Origin: Megaustenia siamemsis | Lineage: Eukaryota > Mollusca > Gastropoda > Stylommatophora > Ariophantidae | DNA length: 64,000 bases | Assembly: GCA_032433765.1 (NCBI GenBank) | Contig: JAVIAB010000102.1 | Span: 13,390,414 to 13,454,413, forward strand | Reading direction: 5' to 3' | Shown here: positions 55,348 through 64,000 of the stretch, piece after piece | How the letters are laid out: each line of letters starts with the position of its first letter | Numbering within the stretch: the first letter of the stretch is position 1 | Made by a program: the position numbers and the translations under genes | The notes under the pieces: generated by a model | The model's database searches: none | What the model was told of the DNA's origin: nothing | What the model saw: the letters and a program-made list of their open reading frames with translations, nothing else

Positions 55348-56414
55348 TACCCGACATATTTTATCCCCTATAGTTTCAACTTTAAGACAACACTTACCCG
55401 ACATATTTTATCCCCTATAGTTTCAACTTTAAGACAACTCTTACCCGACATATTTTATCCCCTATAGTTTCAACTTTAAGACAACTCTTACCCGACATAT
55501 TTTATCCCCTATAGTTTCAACTTTAAGACAACTCTTACCCGACATATTTTATCCCCTATAGTTTCAACTTTAAGACAACACTTACCCGACATATTTTATC
55601 CCCTATAGTTTCAACTTTAAGACAACACTTACCCGATATATTTTATCCCCTACAGTTTCAACTTTAAGACAACACTAATCCGATATATTGTATTCCCTAT
55701 AGTTTCAACTTTAAGACAAAACTAATCCGATATATTGTATTCCCTATATTTTCAACTTTAAGACAACACCCGCTTTATTTGATCCCCTATAGTTTCAACT
55801 TTAAGACAACACTTATCCGATATATTTTATCCCTTATAGTTTCAAATTTAAGACAACACTTATCCGATATATTTGATCCCCTATAGTTTCAACTTTAAGA
55901 CAACACTTATCCGATACATTTTATCCCCTATATTTTCAACTTTAAGACAACACCCGCTATATTTGATCCCCTATAGTTTCAACTTTAAGACAACACTTAT
56001 CCGATATATTTTATCCCTTATAGTTTCAAATTTAAGACAACACTTATCCGATATATTTGATCCCCTATAGTTTCAACTTTAAGACAACACTTATCCGATA
56101 CATTTTATCCCCTATATTTTCAACTTTAAGACAACACCCGCTATATTTGATCCCCTATAGTTTCAACTTTAAGACAACACTTATCCGATATATTTTATCC
56201 CCTATAGTTTTCAACTTTAGACAACACTTACCCGATATATTTTATCCCCTATAGTTTCAACTTTAAGACAACACCCGCTATATGTATCCCCTATAGTTTC
56301 AACTTTAAGACAACACTTATCCGATATATTTTATCCCCTATAGTTTCAACTTTAAGACAACACTTACCCGATATATTTTATCCCCTACAGTTTCAACTTT
56401 AAGACAACACTTAC

Positions 56415-56565
56415 CCGCTAGAGCTGTTTCTATCGTTCCCGAACCTGCTCAGCACAGCAAACATCTTATCCTCGTACTGCCTGTTGAGGTTTTCAGCTTT
56501 GTGCAGCTTCTCTCGAAGCTCAAGCACCTTCTTCTCTAGGCTGGGATCCTCAAAACTGATGGCGG
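56415..56565 (-). CDS. Host exon encoding a coiled-coil segment
   Basis: Minus strand, 151 bp, GC-rich. Acceptor CTGTTTGTGCAG, donor AGCGG then GTAAGTG, both near consensus. The open phase reads AISFEDPSLEKKVLELREKL, HKAENLNRQYEDKMFAVLSR and FGNDRNSSS, with a two-base entry and two-base exit. Leucines at heptad spacing and many E/K/R indicate a coiled coil. I do not recognise the protein. The donor sits inside the last unit of the 47-bp array, which fills the start of the intron. This is the best-supported host coding sequence in the window. Confidence 0.85.
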
Positions 56566-56689
56566 CTGCACAAACAGAACAATATATTACGTCCAGTCAG
56601 CATTTCATATTTATTTGTTTTTCATTTGGTTGGTTGCGTTCGCCCGATGACTAAAGTATTCTAGAGTATCGTAATAGACTAGAATATTC

Positions 56690-56800
56690 CTCTTCATCAT
56701 CCGCCCTTACAAGGACGCAGTGGACGTGTCTGCGTTGTGTTGTAGTTTGCAGCATAACTGTTATATTTGCGCCTTTCGGCCCAACACATCCGACTTCAGC
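56690..56800 (-). repeat. Dispersed repeat R6
   Basis: TCATCCGCCCTTACAAGGAC, TTGCAGCATAACTG and GCGCCTTTCGGCCCAACACA, shared with 31449-31540 (inverse) and 30375-30490. Confidence 0.6.
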
Positions 56801-57315
56801 ACGTTTTTTCATTTTATTTGTTTTGAGATCATCCTAATACACTCAAATAAAGTCCATTAGCGTCCCGATCTGGGTAACGGTCTAGCATAGTCCGATAAAT
56901 TATATCAGCGAATGAGTGATGTCCCCTTAGTTGACGTCACAACAAAACTACAGTGGTTCTAAAAAATTTGTTGAATGTCACAAATTAGATCACTTCTCAC
57001 TTCAGGTGCTGTTGTGTTGTTGTTTTTAAGAATTAAGCGTGGACATTTCATTGATGTAACTGTGTATGTTCCAGTGTGTTTCACTGATGAAATTTGCCCT
57101 AATTTGAGATGAGTGCTAATTAACTTGTGATCATTAGGACATGCTTACTTGGAGTAAATATCGGTGTAAAGATATAACACTTACAGAGAGTCACTGTCTC
57201 TAAGTCGCAAATCTTTTTCTGCCAATATGAGTCGGCTACTCCACACCCCCCCCCCCCCCGAGTACATCTTTAATGCTCATATGGCATATTCTAATTTTTC
57301 CTTTCGCTCGCTAGC
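56801..57315. other. Unassigned sequence with a poly-C tract
   Basis: No exon seen; a C-run at 57248-57259. Confidence 0.4.
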
Positions 57316-57319
57316 TTTT

Positions 57320-57440
57320 TACCTCTGACGAGAGGTCCCTAGAGACTAGGAACTGAGTTTTGCGTGTTAATCAATTTTTCCCTGGCAGTCGTGTGCACAG
57401 GAGTTCCTCGCCGCACAGGCATATTTTCCTACTGTTATGT
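57320..57440 (-). mobile_element. S4-like retroposon fragment
   Basis: Weak colinearity with 9300-9420: GAGGTCCCTAGAGACTAGGA, CTGAGTTTTG, TCCTCGCCGCACAGGCATAT. Confidence 0.35.
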
Positions 57441-57444
57441 TCCT

Positions 57445-57535
57445 TAGTGTTTCTAATATTCTATCAAAAGTGTTTCTAATATTCTATCAAAAGTGTTTCT
57501 AATATTCTATCAAAAGTGTTTCTAATATTCTATCA
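57445..57535. repeat. 23-bp tandem repeat, 4 copies
   Basis: AGTGTTTCTAATATTCTATC plus AAA. The unit corresponds to the edge of the adjoining minus-strand LINE B (TTCTAATATTCTATC), suggesting amplification from the LINE. Confidence 0.88.
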
Positions 57536-58020
57536 ATCCATCTTTACTGAGGTCGGCCGTTGAGTCTAGTGTTCTCGCACCGCTTATTGAAGTCTCGTTT
57601 TGTGTTTTAGACTTTATGTCTTATCCCGTCTCAAAACCAATTTATCTGTTGTTTCTTTACGTATTCAATGGCGGGGTTATTCATAGCATTTTTTTTCTCA
57701 ATTCTTCATTTCTGATCTTATCTCTCAGACTGTTTCCTACCATTCGTCTAACACATATCATCTCGGCAGTGTTGTTTTTGTTATTGCTTTTGAATCTAGA
57801 GTATATGGTGCATTGGTAGCACAACGTTGGGATGAAGATTGTGTTGTGCCCGTTTCGCCTCTATTCTTGTTCGAATGGGCGGCCGAGCACATTAGGGTAA
57901 AAACTCGCGTGCTAAGATGCCGATTCAAGTCTCGTACTTTACCTTCTTGTTGGACAAACAGTGGTGATAGCTGTCCGATGATTTGACAAGCTGTGTTGCA
58001 TCTTCAGTCTAGTTTAGTTA
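57536..58020 (-). mobile_element. RTE-like LINE family B, split by an S2 fragment
   Basis: Minus frame-broken codons: CTNAPYTLDSKAITKT (CYQCQTWTLDA equivalent), NSLRDKIRNEELRKK, and to the right of the S2 fragment QIIGQLSPLFVQQ. Similar to 46960-47630. Confidence 0.8.
57864..57951 (+). mobile_element. 72-bp S2 3' module inserted with 8-bp target duplication
   Basis: TTCTTGTT at 57864-57871 and 57944-57951 flank only the last S2 module: GGCGGCCGAGCACATTAGGG, CTCGCGTGCTAAGATGCC, GATTCAAGTCTCGTAC, TTTACC. It shows that the 3' tRNA-like part alone is enough to be seen as a retroposed unit, or a severe 5' truncation. Confidence 0.9.
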
Positions 58021-58139
58021 AATCCGCTCTAGCTGAATGTGGTTAAGAAGGTCTAGTTTGTAGCACGCTCGGAACTGATCGGGAAGGAGTTCAATTTGCA
58101 AATGTGGCAAAATATATATATATTTTTTTTTTTTACCGA

Positions 58140-58260
58140 CAAAGCATCAGAGGTCAAGAATCAGAGTTCACCCAGCCTAGAAAAATGGGTACCACTGGTT
58201 TTTTTTTTTCTCCATGGAACCAATTTCCACATCCCCCAAAATGCGTCAAAGGTTAAGGGC
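58140..58260 (+). mobile_element. SINE-like fragment with S1/S2-type core
   Basis: GTTCACCCAGCCTAG, AAATGGGTACCACTGG, a T-run, then CATGGAACCAATTTCC, and CCCCCAAAATGCGTCAAAGG. Core shared with S1, flanks different. Confidence 0.5.
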
Positions 58261-58469
58261 AAATATGACCAGAACACATTATTCCTCACACGAGTAGCAA
58301 AGCGTGGAAAATCCCCCCCCCCCCCAACACCAACCACTATCTTTTTACATACTTTTCTTTACTCTAGTGACTAAACCGGAGAAAATGTAGGACAAATTCT
58401 TCAGTCTTTAGAGCAATAAAAGAACAAGTAAATATCTTAAGAGTAATATGTCTGTGTCTGTCTGTGTCT

Positions 58470-58672
58470 GTCTGTGATCAGGACTCGGTCAGAGTAGGAT
58501 CCCAGACTCTCACATGAAGTCAGCTGTCAGGCTAAATGTGTTGATCGCCCCCACAGACAGAACAGCACAGTTAGAGTCTGCCATATCCACTCCTACTAAA
58601 CACCCGTTAAAACGTTGCACTGTGTTCTGCGCCAGTGGCCCAGTGCATCCGATTTCAGCCAGCATTTCATTC
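58470..58672. repeat. Dispersed repeat family R4
   Basis: TCAGAGTAGGATCCCAGACT, CTCACATGAAGTCAGCTGTC and GTGGCCCAGTGCATCCGATT; second copy of 13153-13350, preceded by a (CTGT)n-like stretch. Confidence 0.72.
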
Positions 58673-59635
58673 TATTATCATTAAGAGTAATATAAGAACA
58701 GTTTAAAATAAAAACTACTTTCTTTTTGCTTTCTTTACATATTTTTTTTTCAAGATACGTCAAAACATTAAGAAACACACACACGCTTAATTATACACAT
58801 ACAAACACCCAGATAGGGTAAAACTAGTGTTGGGGTGAAGGAGGTGGGGGGGGGGGAGGCTGATAAAGGCCGTGTCAATTAATTGACAACAAACGCACGC
58901 ACGCACATACACAAACAAAGGCAGGCGGACGGACGGACGTAGAGAAAGATAGAGAGAGAGAGAGAGAGGGAGAGCGCGATTAATGGAGACAGAGATAGAA
59001 GAATATAATCGCTAAGGAAATCCTGAGACAAAACAAACAAACAACACTGAATAAAAACTGTCTGTGTATTATTAAAAAAAAAACATTTATGAAATTCTCA
59101 CGTTGCCAGAATCAAAACCTCAAACAAAAGATAACACACATTGGAAAGAACGGCCAGAATGGGTCGGTGCATTCAGAACATGGAAAAAGCCGCACTAATA
59201 ATATCTGTTGTTAGGACAATTGGATAAGAGATATGTCAAAACTTGGTACTGGTTACATATATGTTTATAAATCCTTTCAAAACAGAAAATGTTCGTTGAT
59301 GCACGCTAGAGATTGTAAATAACATAATGGATTTACATACTCCTTCTTCTTGTGTCCCTTCCAGCGTCGAGGGAGATAGAAAGTTCCACTTCTCGCTCTG
59401 CTGGTTGTTGGTGTTGATATAATACCACGATTTTATGCGGGGCAGGTGCCCTTTTACTAATTGATGTGGCAATGATATGCGTATGCAGATTGATGATATG
59501 ATCCTGCAAGATGTTGATTACAGATACATCAGCTTTTTCCTAAGCACTCCAGATCGACCAGATCTCTTCTCCACCTTTATACTCCTCAGCCTCTCAATAT
59601 ATATATCTACTCTCTTCTGTTTAATTTTTTAGTTA
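58673..59635. other. Low-complexity and unassigned sequence
   Basis: Poly-G near 58846, (GA)n near 58955-58970, and a LINE-B-type 3' signature CCAGCGTCGAGGGAGATAGA at about 59360. No gene. Confidence 0.5.
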
Positions 59636-59800
59636 GCTGAGTGGCAGTGTTCCTTAGCGTTTGGCTTTTCGTGGCAAGGCGCTGTGCCACTGAGTACAGG
59701 TTCGATCCATATATATTGTTCTTTGTTTTTTTCTTCTGTTGTTGATTATTTGTCATTTTTTTCCAAGTGCTGTAAACATACCTCTTCCTCTGAATTGATT
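59636..59800 (+). mobile_element. SINE family S3
   Basis: AGCTGAGTGGCAGTGTTCCT, TTTGGCTTTTCGTGGCAAGG, GGTTCGATCC and the T-rich body; compare 33520-33755. Confidence 0.7.
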
Positions 59801-60519
59801 CGCTCTCAAAATATACATCATTGCCCCTCCCATTTTCCTCCTCTTCTCTTAAGGTACGGAAAACAAACTTGGTGATGTCCTCTTTGTGGAGAGTAAATCA
59901 ACACTCAATGAAAGAGCTGCCAGTAAGCCTATCGGCTATTTCATTGCCATGTACACCAGCATGCCCTGGACAGTACACCCAGGTTAACGCGCTAACTGTA
60001 GAGCCATCCAAGAGCTGCCATTAAGCTTATCGGCTATTTCATTGCTATGTACACCAGCATGCCCTGGACAGTACACCCAGGTTAACGCGCTAACTGTAGA
60101 GCCATCCAAGAGCTGCCATTAAGCTTATCGGCTATTTCATTGCTATGTACACCAGCATGCCCTGTACAGTACACCCAGGTGATCACTGTTGAGCTTTTCA
60201 AAATCTACATCCACTCCTGCCGCAGGACACTGTCAATCTTCTGTAACATACTTGACGAGTCAGTTATCAAGGCGGCGTGACCAACGTTCTGTGTAACCAC
60301 CCGTGTTATCGCCGCTGTTGCTGCTTCTATCTCCATTCTCATGCTGGACACCAGAATGCTACACTTGCCAGATTCCCTAAACATTTCTATGCCACAAAAC
60401 CTAAACCGCTGCGCCGCCCGAGGGATACAGCACCATCTGTGTAAATGATCGTATTCTGAAGTGACAACACTGGATGGGCAAACCAGTTCATTTGTTGTTT
60501 TTGTATGTAGTTTAATCAT
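59801..60519 (-). mobile_element. LINE family G-like RNase H fragment with internal triplication
   Basis: Minus: ESGKCSILVSSMRMEIEAAT (catalytic Glu), LITDSSSMLQKIDSVL (Asp) and VYCTGHAGVHSNEIADKL (His and last Asp). The segment carrying the last motif is present three times in 98-bp steps (59913, 60011, 60109). After it come EDITKFVFRTLREEEENGRG and NDVYFESE. Inactive: stops and the triplication disrupt the frame. Confidence 0.82.
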
Positions 60520-60845
60520 ATTTGGTACTCACGTGTAATTCATGGAATACATCCCTGATAAAATCACATGTTTATACTCATTTCACACTTTAAACTCGCA
60601 ATACTAAAGAAAACTACTTATAAATGTTATCGCTCTTTTAAAAAGACATAAATAACAGGACATATCGTATGTATCCCGCTCACGTTCAAGCACCCTTGGA
60701 ATTTGGAAATGGAAAAGAGTAGGCCAAAATTGGCCTCTGCGGGGCGAAATTTAAAGGGAAATATCTACTCAAAACGTCAAAATTCTCAACGATTAAAACA
60801 GTAGAGCACGTCCAAGAGTGGAGAATATTTGCCTGCATGGTGTAC
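60520..60845. other. Unassigned sequence
   Basis: No feature recognised. Confidence 0.4.
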
Positions 60846-60849
60846 TTTA

Positions 60850-61407
60850 GACTCCTTAGGTCTCTCAATATATACATCATTATCACACCCATTCTCCTCC
60901 TTAGGTCTCTCAATATATACATCATTATCACACCCGTTCTCCTCCTTAGGTCTCTCAATATATACATCATTATCACACCCATTCTCCTCCTTAGGTCTCT
61001 CAATATATACATCAATATCACGCCCGTTCTCCTCCTTAGGTCTCTCAATATATACATCATTATCACACCCATTCTCCTCCTTAGGTCTCTCAATATATAC
61101 ATCATTATCACACCCGTTCTCCTCCTTAGGTCTCTCAATATATACATCAATATCACACCCGTTCTCCTCCTTAGGTCTCTCAATATATACATCATTATCA
61201 CACCCATTCTCCTCCTTAGGTCTCTCAATATATACATCATTATCACACCCGTTCTCCTCCTTAGGTCTCTCAATATATACATCATTATCACACCCGTTCT
61301 CCTCCTTAGGTCTCTCAATATATACATCATTATCACACCCGTTCTCCTCCTTAGGTCTCTCAATATATACATCATTATCACACCCATTCTCCTCCTTAGG
61401 TCTCTCA

Positions 61408-61475
<68 letters not shown>

Positions 61476-61625
61476 TTATCACACTCATTCTCCTCCTTAG
61501 GTCTCTCAATATATACATCATTATCACACCCGTTCTCCTCCTTAGGTCTCTCAATATATACATCATTATCACACCCGTTCTCCTCCTTAGGTCTCTCAAT
61601 ATATACATCATTATCACACACATTC
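60850..61625 (-). repeat. 45-bp minisatellite amplified from LINE coding sequence, with internal (TA)n
   Basis: TTAGGTCTCTC recurs every 45 bp (60856, 60901, 60946) for about 17 units. A (TA)n tract at 61411-61472 interrupts it. At the right edge the minus frame reads LREEGENVCDNDVYIERPKE and then repeats DNDVYIERPKEENGC. The first copy is in frame with LINE-type sequence. The 400-residue minus frame and the 270-residue plus frame follow from the 45-bp period and are not genes. Confidence 0.9.
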
Positions 61626-61790
61626 TCCCCCTCTTCTCTTAAGGAATGAAGAGCAAACTTGGTGATGTCCACTTTGTCCAGAGAGAGGTCACAGTCAGTG
61701 CCTGGCGCAAAAAAATGTTTACATGGATTGCATTCGAAGCAGTCCTCAGCATTAAGAGCAACGACACCAATTTTCGAAAAGAGGCGCGGA
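61626..61790 (-). mobile_element. LINE family G-like C-terminal fragment, seed of the array
   Basis: Minus codons DCDLSLDKVDITKFALHSLR then EEGENVCDNDVY are alignable with HKEDITKFVFRTLREEEEN and GNDVYF at 59801-59900. The upstream part (DCFECNPCKHFF) is not recognised. Confidence 0.65.
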
Positions 61791-62143
61791 CGCCGCAGCG
61801 GTGCGCAAAGAAAAAAGAGAGGTGGGAGTGATGTGCTGTTACTGGGTAACGTGCTGATGAAGGATATAAGAACTATGAAGTTTTCCACTGAGCTATGAAG
61901 ATGATCTGTCGACTAAACTAAACACACACCACAAACATGGCAAGAAAACAAATATTGGTATACAAACATTCAGGGGGAGAAAACTCATGATTAAAATCCA
62001 TGCAGTAGGAGCAAGTTAGTTCTAATGATCTATCCACACAAAAGGCGGATATTTGATTAGCACATCCGGTAGGAAAGATTCGCATATCTAGCAAGATTGA
62101 TTTCCTTGCGGAGATAGCTCTGACTACAAACATCTGCTGCTTT

Positions 62144-62185
<42 letters not shown>

Positions 62186-62925
62186 GCAGGAAAGCTAAAG
62201 ACATGGGAAGCCTATAAAAAACTAGGGAAGACTTCTTCAAGATTTCTTTCTCAATAAATTTCTAATTCTTCTCTGTTCCCCCATTTTATGTTAGTTCCGG
62301 GCGATAGCTACTTTTAAAGTACTAGTAAAACCATTTGTTTTGTTATTTTTTCTTTCGAAAAAAAAAAATGACTGTTTGATTGATTGATTAGCTGCATTAG
62401 GACTCTGTGAGATCGCAGTTGATTGTACACGAGTGACTTGTGAAACATACCGCACACCTGTTTGCTTTCATCTCAAAGTGCACTTCTATTGATGATATTG
62501 GAAATATTTAGAACGGTTGGTGGATGATGGTGTCTCGAGCCGAGTTCATTACACTTATTCTTAAAAGTGATACTTAGTTTGGAAGGGGTTTCATTTTGTA
62601 ACACACACACACACACACGCACGCACACACACATACTCTCTGTCTCTCACACACTCACAGACACACACAAAACGTAACATTTCTAGTTAAAGTCTATATT
62701 TATGTAGAAATGGTATTTTAGTAATTTATGGTCGTAATAAAAGAATTAGTGATTGTCAAATTTGGTTGTTTTTTTTTTTTTTGAGGGGGGAGGGGTAAAC
62801 TATCTTTCTTGACGTCACATAGTACCATTGCTGGTGTATGTCGGAGGGCAACGATAGAACCAGAGGGATAAAGGCCGCTTCGTCAAGCGGAGTCGGGGGG
62901 GGGGGGGGGGGGTAGTAACAAAAAG
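61791..62925. other. Low-complexity sequence
   Basis: Poly-A of about 40 at 62143-62183, (CA)n at 62599-62665 and poly-G at 62895-62912. No exon or known repeat. Confidence 0.6.
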
Positions 62926-63180
62926 TAAAGTACCCCCGTCACGCCAAGTGGCGTATAGGGAAATATGGTGTTAGTGACCCTATATTTTACAGACCTTCAG
63001 CACATGATTTTTGGGGTAATGTGGTCGGTATTACTCCCGTGCTGCTTTACTTTCCCAGAAAAAAAAATCCGGTACCCATTTTAAGGCTGGGTGAACCCGG
63101 AAGCCGTCAGTTGGGATCGAACCCTACCCTTTGTCCTTTGTAGTCCTGTTCACTAATCATTGAGCCATCGTGGCTCCCGG
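62926..63180 (-). mobile_element. SINE family S1, full length
   Basis: AGTAAAGTACCCCCGTCACG at left (3' end), AAAAATCCGGTACCCATTTT, GGGATCGAACCCTACC (B box), CTAATCATTGAGCCATCGTG (A box, diverged) and CTCCCGGGG. Confidence 0.93.
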
Positions 63181-64000
63181 GGAGGGGGGGGATGCAATCA
63201 TCCATTTTAACCACAAAAAGTCTTTAAATTTTAAGGCGTGGTTTTCTCTAATCATTTCGAAATGTACAGATAGAAGAATCATGTGTATTTTAGCTTCATG
63301 GAAAGACACAAATGAGGAAATCGTATAAAGTATCAACGACAAACAACTGTGACAGAGGTGAGACAAAAAGTAATCCTCATGTGGCGATACACATTTGTAA
63401 CTCTGGTCAGAGACTTGTAAGTTAGTTTACAGTATTGTTCTCAATAACACAACACATATCCTGCAGTTAACAGCACAGTGTAGACAAGCAACATGCCGTT
63501 ATAATAGCAGTGTAAAGATGTCCGCCTTAATTATGACTTGCACTTAAGAGAAACGGACGTACTATCGTCTATAATGTCAGCTACAAAAGACTAGTGTCAC
63601 AACTTGATGCACTAGTCACAGCCAAGAAGCATCTGTCACAGAAGTCACTTCCTTTCTGAACCTTTAACTCATTCTAACTCACTTACTAGCTGAAGTAGCA
63701 GACGTGCATTACCACACAATAACTTCATTTCTGGTTCTTTCACGTGACACCCCCCATTACTCAAAAAAAAAAAAGTGGAATTCTACAACTCCTTGGTGAT
63801 TTCGTAAAGGGAATTGAAAAAAAATGGTATGGTAAAAGCTTTACGTGATAGACGACACAAATTTGAACGATGTTTCGGCTCAATATGCCTTCAGCAGGAA
63901 CAAACAAACCACACACACACATATGTGATGTAAGTAAATAAAACTATTCCTTCATAGCTAACTAGTATTGAAACATCCAAAACAAAGTAACCGAATACTC
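63181..64000. other. Unassigned sequence
   Basis: No exon or tandem repeat. The motif TGTTTCGGCTCAATATGCCT at about 63870 looks repeat-like but has no second copy in the window. Confidence 0.4.

Larger units (their letters stand above)
53540..56412 (-). repeat. 47-bp minisatellite carrying splice-donor copies, split by LINE
   Basis: Unit CCTATAGTTTCAACTTTAAG plus ACAACACTTACCCGACATAT plus TTTATCC, about 34 copies, interrupted at 54051-55347. On minus each intact unit contains CGGGTAAGTGTTGTC, the sequence of the exon end and donor at 56415. GTAAG is intact at 55346, 55393, 55440, 55487, 55534, 55581, 55628, 56227 and 56363 as well as in the real site at 56410-56414. Most other units have CTTATCC, which destroys the GT. 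The left end (53540-53700) is strongly diverged. Confidence 0.93.

Noticed and set aside
60686..61888. 400-residue minus frame with 15-residue repeats
   Set aside because: It runs through a (TA)n tract that changes the reading frame of the repeat. Repeat and flank are LINE-derived; no start or splice support.

Overview
This is a repeat-dominated stretch of a metazoan nuclear genome. tRNA-derived SINEs, several families of 5'-truncated LINEs with trinucleotide tails, a TA-flanked DNA transposon and kilobase-scale minisatellites are mixed into AT-rich DNA with no complete gene. The repeat repertoire reminds me of molluscs, perhaps a gastropod, but that is inference and no single sequence proves it. 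There is nothing prokaryotic here: no operons, no ribosome binding sites, no CRISPR.

Host coding sequence appears only as short exons on the minus strand with consensus splice sites. The best are at 56415-56565 (151 bp, coiled-coil-like peptide) and 27143-27267 (125 bp). Weaker candidates lie at 40646-40687, 44298-44332 and 46295-46363. They may belong to one gene with giant introns, but the reading phases do not close without missing exons, so linkage is not shown. I cannot name the gene.

Layout: 0.1-1.5 kb SINE, CAT microsatellite and LINE 3' end; 2.2-5.5 kb two minisatellites; 5.9-13.4 kb RTE-like LINE relics with nested SINEs; 13.7-14.4 kb 25-bp array; 14.9-18.7 kb LINE C-terminal fragments and a LINE-derived array; 18.9-21.2 kb 28-bp array and RNase H LINE; 22.4-24.5 kb DNA transposon with terminal inverted repeats; 24.7-26.3 kb retroposon and RNase H LINE; 26.3-27.1 kb 60-bp array abutting an exon; 28-38.5 kb LINE/SINE mosaic with a 60-bp array; 38.9-40.6 kb 47-bp array abutting a putative exon; 41-46.3 kb four arrays; 46.6-48.9 kb LINEs, 59-bp array, SINE; 49.3-52.7 kb purine-rich array, non-autonomous DNA transposon, LINEs; 53.5-56.4 kb 47-bp array, split by an RNase H LINE and ending on an exon; 57-61.8 kb LINE/SINE fragments and a 45-bp array; the rest is low-complexity DNA plus one SINE.

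The most interesting pattern is where the minisatellites come from. Several arrays are tandem amplifications of a recognisable seed: LINE coding sequence (16.8-17.2 kb, 60.8-61.6 kb), a retroposon segment (34.7-35.4 kb), probably a LINE 3' tail (0.9-1.4 kb), and exon/intron junctions. At 56.4 kb and 40.6 kb the repeat unit contains the 5' splice site itself, so the putative host intron carries many tandem copies of its own donor. At 27.1 kb the array starts a few bases inside the intron.
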